Position numbers and translations under genes: made by a program. Shown piece after piece: positions 46,926 through 56,190 of a stretch of 64,000 nucleotides of DNA. The DNA is taken from assembly GCA_045589695.1 (NCBI GenBank), contig JAZNPP010000053.1, positions 1-64,000 on the forward strand. The letters run 5' to 3'. Position 1 is the stretch's first letter, and each line of letters opens with the position of its first letter. The DNA is from HGM04593 sp045589695. Lineage in GTDB: Bacteria > Bacteroidota > Bacteroidia > Bacteroidales > Bacteroidaceae. The notes below the pieces were generated by a model. That model was not told the origin of the DNA. It was given only the letters and a program-made list of their open reading frames with translations, and did no database searches.

Positions 46926-48797
46926 TTACTTTCTTGCCAGGACTAACAATACGTTTATATCGCTCGGCGATACGCCCGGAATACGGCTTGCCTGCGCGAG
47001 CGATTCAGGGTTGATAGCCGTCAGTTTCTGTCTTGCCTCAGTCGAAAGCGACTCTATATTGTTGTAGTCGAAGCGGCCTTTTATTCTTATGTTCTCAAGC
47101 CTTACCATTCTTTCGGCAAGTTCTCTTTCTCGTTGTATGTAGCCTCTGTACTTGATTTCAATTTCAGTGGCTTCAACAATCTCTTCCTTGTCGTCGCCTA
47201 ATTTCTCAAGCTCTTTTTTCAGGGCGTTTATGTATCGGGAAATATTCTCTATCGTTATTTGCGGCCGTTCGATTATAGACGAAAGTTTGCAACCTCTCAC
47301 GAGCGGGGTGGTGCCAAGCTCTTCGAGTCCTTTGTTTATAAGGTCGGCTTTGACCGAGAAGTTATTTATCCACTCTGTCAGCGTCTCGATTTTATCTCTC
47401 TTCTCGCATAGTCTCTTGTAGCGTTCTTCTGTCGCCAATCCAATATTGTACGACTTTTCGGTGAGTCTCATGTCGGCGTTGTCGGAACGCAGCAGTATCC
47501 TGTATTCTGCTCTCGACGTGAACATTCTGTACGGCTCGTCCACGCCTTTGGTTACAAGGTCATCAATAAGAACGCCGATATATGCTTCGTCCCGTCTCAA
47601 CACGAAACTGTCCTTGCCGTCAATCTTAAGAGCGGCGTTTATGCCGGCGACGATACCTTGACCGGCAGCCTCTTCGTACCCGGTCGTGCCGTTTACCTGT
47701 CCTGCGAAGAACAGGTTTTCTATAACCTTCGATTCAAGAGTGTGCTTCAGTTGGGTAGGGTCGAAGTAGTCGTACTCGATGGCGTATCCGGGGCGGTAGG
47801 CCACGGCATTCTCAAGCGCAGGAATCTTGCGAAGAGCTGTCAGCTGCGCCTCCATAGGCAATGACGAAGAGAAGCCGTTCACATAAACCTCTTGCGTTGT
47901 CTCACCCTCTGGCTCAAGGAACAGCAGATGGCGGTCACGTTCGGCAAACGTCACTATCTTTGTCTCTATGCTCGGGCAGTAGCGGGGTCCGATGCTCTGT
48001 ATCTGTCCGTTGTATAGCGGGGAATCGTCAAGGCTGTTCCGGAGTATCTCATGAACATCGGGGTTAGTATAGCACCCCCAGCAAGGAAGCTGCTTTAGCT
48101 CACGCTTGACGTTTGTGTATGAAAAACAGTGAAAATTATTATCACCTTCTTGAATATCAACGAGTTGCATGTTTATGGAACGCTTGTCAAGGCGCACCGG
48201 CGTGCCGGTCTTCATGCGTCCGGCTGTTATGCCGTGCTTCGTTATTGATTCGGTCAATCCTTTGGCTGCCGGCTCGGCTGTACGGCCGCCCTCAATCTTT
48301 ACTTTGCCTATGTGTATTAGCCCGTTAAGGAACGTTCCTGCCGTTACTATTATGCAGTTGGCTTTGAAAGTGGCGTTCATCTGCGTCTTGACCGCTACGG
48401 CCTTGCCGTTTTCCACGACAAGTTCAGTGACAATGTCTTGCCAGATATTCAGGTTTTCAGTGTTTTCAAGTACCTCTCTCCAATATTGGCTGAACTTCAT
48501 TCTGTCGCACTGGGCGCGCGGACTCCACATTGCAGGGCCTTTCGAGCGGTTGAGCATGCGGAACTGTATCGAGGCTTTGTCGGTTATTATGCCTGTGTAA
48601 CCGCCAAGAGCGTCAATCTCGCGCACGATCTGCCCTTTGGCAATGCCGCCTATGGCCGGGTTGCAGCTCATCTGCGCAATCTTGTTCATGTCTATTGTTA
48701 TAAGACACGTACGCTTGCCCATGTTCGCGGCCGCAGCCGCAGCCTCGCACCCTGCGTGGCCTGCTCCTATAACCAATATGTCGTATTCAAATACCAC
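46926..48797 (-). CDS. mnmG: tRNA uridine-5-carboxymethylaminomethyl modification enzyme MnmG
   Basis: A 623-aa FAD enzyme that, with MnmE, modifies U34 of tRNAs. N-terminal Rossmann FAD motif ILVIGAGHAGCEAAAAAANM; CNPAIGGIAKGQIVREID; GGRTAEPAAKGLTESI; and a GTTGYEEAAGQGIVAGINAA FAD loop near residue 375. The C-terminal helical domain (480-623) recruits MnmE. Full length. First gene of the leftward cluster mnmG-apt-uvrC-dtd-mazG-deoC. Confidence 0.97.
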   Translation of the reverse strand: MVFEYDILVIGAGHAGCEAAAAAANMGKRTCLITIDMNKIAQMSCNPAIGGIAKGQIVREIDALGGYTGIITDKASIQFRMLNRSKGPAMWSPRAQCDRMKFSQYWREVLENTENLNIWQDIVTELVVENGKAVAVKTQMNATFKANCIIVTAGTFLNGLIHIGKVKIEGGRTAEPAAKGLTESITKHGITAGRMKTGTPVRLDKRSINMQLVDIQEGDNNFHCFSYTNVKRELKQLPCWGCYTNPDVHEILRNSLDDSPLYNGQIQSIGPRYCPSIETKIVTFAERDRHLLFLEPEGETTQEVYVNGFSSSLPMEAQLTALRKIPALENAVAYRPGYAIEYDYFDPTQLKHTLESKVIENLFFAGQVNGTTGYEEAAGQGIVAGINAALKIDGKDSFVLRRDEAYIGVLIDDLVTKGVDEPYRMFTSRAEYRILLRSDNADMRLTEKSYNIGLATEERYKRLCEKRDKIETLTEWINNFSVKADLINKGLEELGTTPLVRGCKLSSIIERPQITIENISRYINALKKELEKLGDDKEEIVEATEIEIKYRGYIQRERELAERMVRLENIRIKGRFDYNNIESLSTEARQKLTAINPESLAQASRIPGVSPSDINVLLVLARK

Positions 48798-48870
48798 TTT
48801 TTGCCTTTAATTTATAAACATCATACAAAAATAATACAACTTGTTTGCAATTACAAGAGCTGCATTTATA

Positions 48871-48907
48871 AAAAGAGGCTGTATTTCGCAAGAATACAGC
48901 CTCTTTT
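48871..48907 (-). terminator. Terminator of the symporter gene
   Basis: AAAAGAGGCTGTATT (48871-48885) pairs with AATACAGCCTCTTTT (48893-48907), 15 nt after the symporter stop, with T-rich ends on both strands. Confidence 0.85.
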
Positions 48908-48921
48908 AAATGTATATGTTC

Positions 48922-50310
48922 TTACTTTCTGAGCAATTTCAAATTGTCGTTTATCTCTTTCATACGTTTTGCGGTAAGAGGATACATGAATATGAACAGT
49001 GCGGAAACCGCTGCCGCAATGGCAGGAATCCAGCTCATCAGCAGCCTTACTCCCTCAACCGCCTCGGCTGTCTGTACGGCTCCGTCGGCAGTGTTGAAAT
49101 TGAATGCCGCAAGTATCCACATTACGGCCGATGCTCCGAATGCGCCGCCGAATTTCTGTGCCATTGACGAAGAAGAGAATATAAGTCCTGTCGAAGCGGT
49201 CTTGAACTTCAGCTCGGCAAAATCGGAAATATCGGCATACATGCTCCATACGAGCGGCGAAACGATACCGGTCAGAATACATACAAGAATCTGCAGTGCA
49301 AGCAATATCCAGTATGCGGCGGAACCATCTGTCGGCACGTAGTAGAATGCGATGCACAATGCAATGAGCGCGAATAGCGAGTAAAGGAACGTGCTCTTCT
49401 TTCCGATAGCGAATGTTATCGGTGTCGCCAAAGCTACGCCAACCATGTTCGCTACCTCTCCTATCGCAAGGAATATTCCGGCATAGAATAAGAATTCAAT
49501 CGAGAAGAATGAAAGTGTAGCTCCTTCGGCAATCTGTGTAGTAAAGAAGAACGGTATAGCCGCATAACGTATCGCATTGAAGAAGTTGAAGAAAAGTACG
49601 CCGCCCAGCAGTATCCACCATGGTCCGTTTCTGAACAGCGAGCGAAGGTCGGCGAGAACGCTTGTGCTTTTCGGTATAGTCTTCACTCTCTCTCGTGTCA
49701 TGGCGAATGTGAGTACGAAAAGAAGCACGCATACCACGCCTACGACAATCATAGCGTTCTGCCATGCCTTAGGGTCGTGTGTCAGCTCTCCGCTTGTTCC
49801 TGCGAAGAGGTTGCACAGCGGCTCCCAAACGGCAAGCACAATGAACGAGCCTGCGTATGCGAAGAACATTCTGTAAGACGAAAAAACCGTCTTTTCATCG
49901 CTGTCTTCCGTCATAACGCCGAGCATTGAACCGTAGGGAACGTTAATGGCTGTGTATACAGTCATCATAAGTATGTATGTGATGAAAGCCCATACCGTAT
50001 TGCCGGTTTCTCCGAAGTCCGGTTTTGTGAAGAGCATAATGCCCGCGACGGCAAAAGGAACTGATATCCATAGCAGGTAAGGACGGTATTTGCCCCACTT
50101 CGTGCTTGTCCTGTCTGCAATAATTCCCATCATAGGGTCCGAAACGGCGTCCCAGATTCTCGTTACGAGCATCAGGACGGCTGTTGTGCCAAGGTCGAGT
50201 TTGAATACCATCGCATAGAATATTGGCAGGTATGCGCTGAATATCTTCCAGAACATAGATGAGGACATGTCGCCAAAGCCATATCCGATTTTCTCTTTAA
50301 GTGTAGCCAT
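48922..50310 (-). CDS. GPH-family sugar:cation symporter (MFS)
   Basis: A 462-aa, 12-TM inner-membrane transporter. KEKIGYGFGDMSSSMFWK, RIWDAVSDPMMGIIADRT and KWGKYRPYLLW are the MelB/GPH family signatures, with Asp residues in helix II that bind Na+ or H+. GPH members bring in melibiose, xylosides or glucuronides; the substrate cannot be read from the sequence and no glycosidase is adjacent. Monocistronic. Confidence 0.9.
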   Translation of the reverse strand: MATLKEKIGYGFGDMSSSMFWKIFSAYLPIFYAMVFKLDLGTTAVLMLVTRIWDAVSDPMMGIIADRTSTKWGKYRPYLLWISVPFAVAGIMLFTKPDFGETGNTVWAFITYILMMTVYTAINVPYGSMLGVMTEDSDEKTVFSSYRMFFAYAGSFIVLAVWEPLCNLFAGTSGELTHDPKAWQNAMIVVGVVCVLLFVLTFAMTRERVKTIPKSTSVLADLRSLFRNGPWWILLGGVLFFNFFNAIRYAAIPFFFTTQIAEGATLSFFSIEFLFYAGIFLAIGEVANMVGVALATPITFAIGKKSTFLYSLFALIALCIAFYYVPTDGSAAYWILLALQILVCILTGIVSPLVWSMYADISDFAELKFKTASTGLIFSSSSMAQKFGGAFGASAVMWILAAFNFNTADGAVQTAEAVEGVRLLMSWIPAIAAAVSALFIFMYPLTAKRMKEINDNLKLLRK

Positions 50311-50616
50311 TATGTTTTATTTTCTAATTTTCGGCAAATGTAACAAAAGTGTGCGGTAATGCCAATCGGGAACGGTTTTTTTTCGTCAAACGGTTTTTTA
50401 TCCGGCATGCAGCAACCATTGCAGTGATAATTGTTTTTACTATTTAGCCGTCAAGCCGCCGAACAGGGTTTTGGCCGCTTTGCCGTAAAAAATCAAAAAA
50501 AAGAGCCCTTTTAGTGTTTTTAATAAAAAAAAGTTTATTTTTGTCTTTTGTATTGTGGCAAGTTGTCTTTAAAAACAGAACTATTTATTTATTATATAAT
50601 TTAATATCAATTCATT
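50311..50616. promoter_or_regulatory. Divergent control region before the sdh/frd operon
   Basis: Holds TATTTTTG (50536-50543), a good -7 box for the operon, with TTTTT-rich sequence about 20 bp upstream, predicted start near 50550 and a 67-nt AT-rich leader. I see no gene or strong repeat elsewhere in these 306 bp. Confidence 0.5.
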
Positions 50617-51357
50617 ATGTGGTTATTTAATTCTTCTGTGGGAAAGAAGGTCATCATGAGCGTTTCGGGTTTAGGCCTCGTTCTCTTCCTCCTTTTCCAC
50701 ATGTCAATGAACTTGGTCGCTATCTTCAGCACCGAAGGTTACAACATGATTTGTGAGTTTTTGGGAGCCAACTGGTATGCGTTGGTAGGAACGGCGGGTC
50801 TTGCCGCTCTGGTTCTTGTGCATCTTGTTTACGCTTTCATCCTTACAGTGCAGAACAGAAAGGCACGCGGCTCACAGCGCTACGCTGTAGTCGAGAAGCC
50901 TAAGAGCGTCGAGTGGGCTTCTCAGAACATGCTCGCTCTCGGTATCGTGGTAATTCTCGGCTTGGGCTTGCACCTGTTCAATTTCTGGGCGAAGATGCAG
51001 CTTCCCGAAGTTCTGCACATGATGGGCATGCATGTAGAGCCCGCCGTTATGGAAAATGTGGCGAACGGCTCAGGCTACATCGCAAGCACTTTCAGCTGTC
51101 CCGTTTATGCGATTCTTTACATTGTATGGCTGGTTGCTTTGTGGTTCCACCTTACACACGGCTTCTGGAGCGCTATCCAGACACTGGGTACAAACAACAA
51201 GGTTTGGTTCAACCGTGTAAAGGTATTCGGTAACGTTTTCGTTACTCTGATTATCCTCGGCTTCATGGCTGTAGTCGTTGCCGGTTACTTCGGTATTGGC
51301 GCTCTTGGCCAAATAGAAATTGCCGTTCCGGCTGCCAGCTGCGCTCCTTGCTGCTAA
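50617..51357 (+). CDS. sdhC: Succinate dehydrogenase / fumarate reductase cytochrome b subunit
   Basis: A 246-aa membrane anchor with five TM helices (starting at about 12, 50, 105, 155 and 208), the single-subunit di-haem type B of Bacteroidetes. Candidate haem ligands include FHMSMN, LVHLVYAF, LHLFNFW and FHLTHGFW histidines. It passes electrons between menaquinol and the iron-sulfur subunit. First gene of sdhCAB; in anaerobic Bacteroidales it works mainly as fumarate reductase. C-terminus ends in Cys residues (SCAPCC), unusual but possibly untouched. Confidence 0.93.
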   Translation: MWLFNSSVGKKVIMSVSGLGLVLFLLFHMSMNLVAIFSTEGYNMICEFLGANWYALVGTAGLAALVLVHLVYAFILTVQNRKARGSQRYAVVEKPKSVEWASQNMLALGIVVILGLGLHLFNFWAKMQLPEVLHMMGMHVEPAVMENVANGSGYIASTFSCPVYAILYIVWLVALWFHLTHGFWSAIQTLGTNNKVWFNRVKVFGNVFVTLIILGFMAVVVAGYFGIGALGQIEIAVPAASCAPCC

Positions 51358-51391
51358 TAACAATTGGTGTAAAATCTAAAACATATATATT

Positions 51392-53350
51392 ATGGCTAAA
51401 ATAAGTTCAGTAAAAGTGGATTCCAAAATTCCCGAAGGCCCGTTGGCCGAAAAATGGACTAACTACAAGGCACACCAAAAATTGGTGAACCCTGCTAACA
51501 AACGTAAGCTCGACATCATCGTTGTAGGTACCGGTCTTGCCGGCGCTTCAGCAGCGGCTTCACTCGGCGCAATGGGTTTCAACGTGCTTAACTTCTGTAT
51601 TCAGGATTCACCCCGCCGCGCTCACTCAATTGCGGCTCAGGGCGGTATCAATGCCGCTAAGAACTATCAGAACGACGGTGACTCTGTTTATCGTCTTTTC
51701 TACGATACAATCAAGGGTGGTGACTATCGTGCCCGTGAGGCTAACGTTCACCGTTTGGCTGAGGTTTCAGGCGCAATCATCGACCAGTGCGTGGCTCAGT
51801 GCGTTCCTTTCGCCCGCGAGTACGGCGGTCTTTTGGCCAACCGTTCATTCGGCGGTGCTCAGGTATCACGTACATTCTACGCTCGCGGCCAGACCGGTCA
51901 GCAGCTTCTTCTTGGCGCGTACTCAGCGCTCAACTATCAGGTAAACCAGGGCACAGTCAAGCTCTTCACGCGTTACGAGATGCTCGACGTTGTCATCATC
52001 GACGGCCGTGCCCGCGGTATCATCGCGCGTAACCTCGTTACAGGTAAAGTAGAGCGTTTCGCCGCTCACGCAGTAGTAATCGGTACCGGCGGTTACGGCA
52101 ACGCGTACTTCCTTTCAACGAACGCTATGGGAAGCAACGGTTCAGCCGCTCTCCAATGTTACCGCAAGGGCGCTTGGTTCGCTAACCCATGTTATGCTCA
52201 GATTCACCCCACATGTATCCCTGTTCACGGCGACAAGCAGTCTAAGCTTACTCTTATGTCAGAGTCTCTCCGTAACGACGGCCGCATTTGGGTGCCTAAG
52301 AAACTCGAGGACGCAAAAGCTCTTCAGGCAGGAACTAAGCATCCTAACGATATTCCTGACGAGGACCGTGACTTCTATCTGGAGCGCCGTTATCCGGCAT
52401 TCGGTAACCTTGTTCCTCGCGACGTTGCCTCTCGTGCCGCTAAAGAGCGTTGCGACAAGGGCTACGGCGTGAACAACACAGGCCTTGCGGTGTTCCTTGA
52501 CTTCAAGTACGCTATCCAGCGTCTTGGCGAGGATGTAGTACGTCAGCGTTACGGTAACCTTTTCGACATGTACGAGGAGATAGCCGACACCAACCCTTAC
52601 AAGGAGCCTATGATGATATTCCCCGCTATCCACTACACAATGGGCGGTATCTGGGTAGACTACGAGTTGCAGACATCTATTCCGGGTTTGTTCGCTATCG
52701 GTGAGGCGAACTTCAGCGATCATGGCGCAAACCGTCTTGGTGCTTCTGCTCTTATGCAGGGTCTTGCCGACGGTTACTTTGTTCTTCCTTATACAATACA
52801 GAACTATCTTGCTGACCAGATTCAGGTACCTCGCTTCAGCACCGACGCTCCAGAGTTCGTAGAGGCCGAAAAGGCAGTAAACGACAAGATCGCCAAACTT
52901 ATGGCTATCAAGGGTACTCGCAGCGTTGATTCAATCCATAAGGAACTTGGTCTTGTTATGTGGGACAATGTAGGTATGGCACGTACTAAGGAGTCGCTTG
53001 AAAAGGCTCTTAAGGAGATTGACCGTGTAGAGAAAATCTTCTGGAGCGACCTTCGCATTCCGGGCGAGGCCGACACGCTCAACATTGAGCTTGAGAAGGC
53101 TCTCCGTCTGCTCGACTTCATCGAAATAGGCCGTCTTATGGCTTACGACGCATTGAACCGTGAGGAGTCTTGCGGCGGTCACTTCCGTGAAGAGCATCAG
53201 ACCGAAGAGGGCGAGGCTAAGCGTGACGACGAGAACTTCTCTTATGTCGCTTGCTGGAAGTACACCGGCCAGGGCCAGGAACCCGAACTTCTCAAAGAGG
53301 ACCTTAACTATCAGTACATCAAGGTACAACAACGTAACTACAAGAACTAA
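51392..53350 (+). CDS. sdhA: Fumarate reductase / succinate dehydrogenase flavoprotein
   Basis: A 652-aa catalytic subunit interconverting fumarate and succinate. FAD motif IIVVGTGLAGASAAASLGAM, AQGGINAAKNYQ with the RRAHSIAAQGG region whose His binds FAD covalently, active-site stretch ARGQTGQQLLLGAYSA, and IGEANFSDHGANRLGASALM near 440-459. Sizes and the lack of gaps fit the Bacteroidetes/Wolinella type. Starts 34 nt after sdhC. Confidence 0.96.
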   Translation: MAKISSVKVDSKIPEGPLAEKWTNYKAHQKLVNPANKRKLDIIVVGTGLAGASAAASLGAMGFNVLNFCIQDSPRRAHSIAAQGGINAAKNYQNDGDSVYRLFYDTIKGGDYRAREANVHRLAEVSGAIIDQCVAQCVPFAREYGGLLANRSFGGAQVSRTFYARGQTGQQLLLGAYSALNYQVNQGTVKLFTRYEMLDVVIIDGRARGIIARNLVTGKVERFAAHAVVIGTGGYGNAYFLSTNAMGSNGSAALQCYRKGAWFANPCYAQIHPTCIPVHGDKQSKLTLMSESLRNDGRIWVPKKLEDAKALQAGTKHPNDIPDEDRDFYLERRYPAFGNLVPRDVASRAAKERCDKGYGVNNTGLAVFLDFKYAIQRLGEDVVRQRYGNLFDMYEEIADTNPYKEPMMIFPAIHYTMGGIWVDYELQTSIPGLFAIGEANFSDHGANRLGASALMQGLADGYFVLPYTIQNYLADQIQVPRFSTDAPEFVEAEKAVNDKIAKLMAIKGTRSVDSIHKELGLVMWDNVGMARTKESLEKALKEIDRVEKIFWSDLRIPGEADTLNIELEKALRLLDFIEIGRLMAYDALNREESCGGHFREEHQTEEGEAKRDDENFSYVACWKYTGQGQEPELLKEDLNYQYIKVQQRNYKN

Positions 53351-53365
53351 TTAAATTTGTAAGCA

Positions 53366-54121
53366 ATGGATAAAAATATAAGTTTTACATTGAAAGTATG
53401 GCGTCAGAGAGGTCCTAAGGCTAAAGGTGCATTCGAGACCTATCAGATGAAGGATATTCCGGGCGATACCTCATTCCTTGAGATGCTCGACATACTTAAT
53501 GAACAGCTGGTGAACGAAAACAAAGAGCCAATAGTGTTCGACCACGACTGCCGCGAAGGTATCTGCGGTATGTGTTCACTTTACGTGAACGGTCACCCGC
53601 ACGGCCCTGCAACTGGCGCTACGACATGTCAGTTGTATATGCGTCGTTTCAAGGACGGCGATGTAATTACAGTAGAGCCCTGGCGTTCAGCAGGTTTCCC
53701 TGTAATCCGTGACCTTATGGTAGACCGTACAGCGTTCGACAAGATACAGCAGGCTGGCGGTTATGTATCAATCAACACCGGCGGTATCCCCGACGCTAAC
53801 GCAATACCTATCGGCAAGGACATTGCCGAAGAGGCTATGGACGCTGCTGCCTGCATCGGTTGCGGCGCTTGCGTTGCGGCTTGCAAGAACGGCTCAGCGA
53901 TGTTGTTCGTTTCGGCTAAGGTAAGCCAGTTCGCTCTGTTGCCTCAGGGTAAGGTCGAGGCCGCAAAGCGTGTAAAGGCTATGGTTGCCAAGATGGACGA
54001 GCTCGGCTTCGGTAACTGTACCAACACTCGCGCGTGCGAGGCTGAGTGTCCTAAGTGCGTTTCAATCAGCAACATCGCCCGCTTGAACCGTGAGTTCATC
54101 AAGGCTAAGATGAAAGACTGA
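53366..54121 (+). CDS. sdhB: Fumarate reductase / succinate dehydrogenase iron-sulfur protein
   Basis: A 251-aa electron-transfer subunit. [2Fe-2S] ligands in DHDCREGICGMCSLYVNG (about 59-76) plus a later Cys; [4Fe-4S] ligands CIGCGACVAACKN (about 172-184) with [3Fe-4S]/[4Fe-4S] partners in CEAECPKCV (about 225-233). Links the flavin of SdhA to the haems of SdhC. Last gene of the operon, 15 nt after sdhA. Confidence 0.96.
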   Translation: MDKNISFTLKVWRQRGPKAKGAFETYQMKDIPGDTSFLEMLDILNEQLVNENKEPIVFDHDCREGICGMCSLYVNGHPHGPATGATTCQLYMRRFKDGDVITVEPWRSAGFPVIRDLMVDRTAFDKIQQAGGYVSINTGGIPDANAIPIGKDIAEEAMDAAACIGCGACVAACKNGSAMLFVSAKVSQFALLPQGKVEAAKRVKAMVAKMDELGFGNCTNTRACEAECPKCVSISNIARLNREFIKAKMKD

Positions 54122-54130
54122 TAAATAAAT

Positions 54131-54164
54131 TTTCTGTTGGAGCCGTTACCGGCTCCAACAGAAA
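54131..54164 (+). terminator. Terminator of the sdhCAB operon
   Basis: TTTCTGTTGGAGCCG (54131-54145) pairs perfectly with CGGCTCCAACAGAAA (54150-54164), 10 nt after the sdhB stop. Confidence 0.85.
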
Positions 54165-54272
54165 TCAATAAAGTTAAAGGACATTCTGTTCATATATGTG
54201 TGTAGGTGCTTTTAAAAACATTGTTATGTGTAAAAAGGCTGTCAAAAATTTGGCAGTCAGTGATTTTTGTAT

Positions 54273-54319
<47 letters not shown>

Positions 54320-54371
54320 AATCCTTATACTATACAAAATCTATTAGCGTTCAACTACGGAACGCTATTGC

Positions 54372-54410
54372 AGTCCAAGCGTAAAATATACGCTTGGACT
54401 CTTTTGTTTT
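54372..54410 (+). terminator. Intrinsic terminator after the microsatellite
   Basis: AGTCCAAGCGTA (54372-54383) pairs with TACGCTTGGACT (54389-54400) and is followed by CTTTTGTTTT. A short transcript containing the AC tract may end here. Confidence 0.7.
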
Positions 54411-54453
54411 CCCCCTTTTGAGCAAATTAAAGTATTAAATAAATCTTGAATCT

Positions 54454-54906
54454 ATGAAAAAGTTATCATTTCTTCTCGTTGTAATGGCTTTGGTGAGCAG
54501 TTGTACTTCATTCACAAAGTTTACAAAGACGGCGACTCATACTAAAATAGGTGTAGTTACCCCGATGACAGCATTAATGGCCGACTTGGAGGTCTCTCCC
54601 GAAAAGATTTCGCACTTTTACGTTCCTGCCAGAACAGTCAAGAACGGAGGCTTCGACAATATAGTGAATTGCGCTGTTCAAGAGGCTCTGGAAGAGAACG
54701 GCAATGCCGATGTTCTTGTGGCCCTTGAAAAACAGGTCAAATACAACAAGGACGGTGAAGTAGAATCTATTGTCGTTACCGGTTACCCCGCGAAATATGT
54801 CAATTTCCGCAGCCCGGGCGACGATTATATCCGTGAAATATCTAAAACTCAACCGAGTGAAGCCCCGGCAAAGAAAGGCTCGTTGTTTGGCGGTCTTAAG
54901 TTCTGA
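54454..54906 (+). CDS. Small outer-membrane-type lipoprotein
   Basis: A 150-aa protein. Signal peptide MKKLSFLLVVMALVSSC with lipobox VSSC (Cys17). A compact alpha/beta domain follows (TKIGVVTPMTALMADLEVSP; VQEALEENGNADVLVALEKQ), ending Lys/Gly-rich. The family is common in Bacteroides and Prevotella but has no known function. Its stop is 5 nt before the next gene, so it is co-transcribed with the CarboxypepD-like/OMP gene. Confidence 0.75.
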   Translation: MKKLSFLLVVMALVSSCTSFTKFTKTATHTKIGVVTPMTALMADLEVSPEKISHFYVPARTVKNGGFDNIVNCAVQEALEENGNADVLVALEKQVKYNKDGEVESIVVTGYPAKYVNFRSPGDDYIREISKTQPSEAPAKKGSLFGGLKF

Positions 54907-54911
54907 TAAAA

Positions 54912-56177
54912 ATGAAAAGAGTCGCATTTTTAATGTTATGCATCATGCTTTCCATTGCCGGCATGGCGCAGAATGTCCGCATAGTTAAGGGCCTCGTCAT
55001 CGACGAAGATGATTTGCCGGTTGCGGGAGTTCTTATAGAGGCGGTAGGTTCTGACAAATCCACCATGTCCGAAGCTGATGGACAGTTCAAACTGGAGGTT
55101 ACTCCGTTTACCAAGTTCATTATGGCCTCTATGGAGGGTTATATGGCTGTCAAAGTTGAGCTTGACGGTTCGTATGTGTCGGTAAGGCTAAGGATTGACA
55201 AAGGTTACTTGAAGGCAAAGGCCAAAGCCGAAGAGGAAGCGAGGCTTGCTGCCGAACGAGAGGCCGAGGAGATAGCCCGTGCCGAAGAAGAGGCGAGGCA
55301 TATTGCCGAGCGGGAGGCCGAAGAGCGGGCTAAGGCCGAAGAAGAGGCAAGGAAAGCCGCAGAAAGGGAGAGGAATAAGGCTGCTGAGGCTGCCAGGCTC
55401 GCTGCGGAGAAAGAGGAAAAAGCAAGAATAAAAGCTGCTGAGGCTGAAAGGCTTGCTGCGGAAAAGGCGGAAAAGGCAAGAGTAAAGGCTGCAGAGGCTG
55501 AAAGGCTCGCTGCGGAAAAGGCGGAAAAGGCAAGAGTAAAGGCTGCAGAGATTAAAAGACGTGCTGCCGAACGAGAGATGAGAGTCCAAGCCAAAGCCGA
55601 AAGGGCAGAGGAATTGCGTGCGATATACTCAGAGCATCAGAGCGGCTACGGCTCAATTGTGGATTTGGTATTTACGGGCGGCTTTCAATCAGCTCCTGAT
55701 TATAGTGCAGGCGTAAATTATATAGGCGGTTATCGTTTTAACAACAACTTCTTCCTTGGTGCCGGCGTTGGCGTGAGAATTCCTTTTGACTTCAAATATA
55801 ATGCGACTCTTCTTCCTGTTTCTGGTGAATTGTTGCCGAGCAAGGGATTGTGCGTGCCTCTTTTTGCCCATGTAAGAGCAAATTTTCTGAATCGCCGTTG
55901 CTCTCCGTTCTTTGCCTTGTCTGCAGGTGTACGTTTTTCGACTCCTCAGACATTGCAGCTGGAGCTATTAGAGACAGAATATGACAATAGTACAGCGGCT
56001 TTCGTAAATCCGCAAATAGGAGTCGATTTCCGTACCACAACGGGTACAAGTGTCTATTTTAGTGTAGGTTATAGTGGGTACACAAATGCAAAATGTGTTG
56101 AGAGTACCGGATATAATGCTGTATTAAAACAAACAATATGCAGTGAATTCGATATTCATCTTGGAGTAACCTTTTAA
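54912..56177 (+). CDS. Surface protein: CarboxypepD-reg-like domain, long coiled coil, beta-barrel
   Basis: A 421-aa protein. Signal peptide (1-19, cleaved after MAQ), CarboxypepD-regulatory-like beta domain (about 20-95: IVKGLVIDEDDLPVAGVLIE), a TolA-like Ala/Glu/Lys/Arg coiled coil (about 96-240) built from near repeats such as AEAERLAAEKAEKARVKA, then a C-terminal outer-membrane-barrel-like domain (about 245-421: GYGSIVDLVFTGGFQSAPD; final strand FDIHLGVTF with terminal Phe). The rod could span the periplasm between the barrel and peptidoglycan or inner membrane. An OmpA-like envelope linker is plausible, but no OmpA peptidoglycan motif is seen. Confidence 0.75.
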   Translation: MKRVAFLMLCIMLSIAGMAQNVRIVKGLVIDEDDLPVAGVLIEAVGSDKSTMSEADGQFKLEVTPFTKFIMASMEGYMAVKVELDGSYVSVRLRIDKGYLKAKAKAEEEARLAAEREAEEIARAEEEARHIAEREAEERAKAEEEARKAAERERNKAAEAARLAAEKEEKARIKAAEAERLAAEKAEKARVKAAEAERLAAEKAEKARVKAAEIKRRAAEREMRVQAKAERAEELRAIYSEHQSGYGSIVDLVFTGGFQSAPDYSAGVNYIGGYRFNNNFFLGAGVGVRIPFDFKYNATLLPVSGELLPSKGLCVPLFAHVRANFLNRRCSPFFALSAGVRFSTPQTLQLELLETEYDNSTAAFVNPQIGVDFRTTTGTSVYFSVGYSGYTNAKCVESTGYNAVLKQTICSEFDIHLGVTF

Positions 56178-56190
56178 TGAGACATAAACA

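Noticed and set aside
55188..55594. Long antisense ORFs opposite the coiled-coil gene
   Set aside because: They are products of the low-complexity Ala/Glu/Lys codons on the real strand; composition is Leu/Phe/Ser-rich nonsense.
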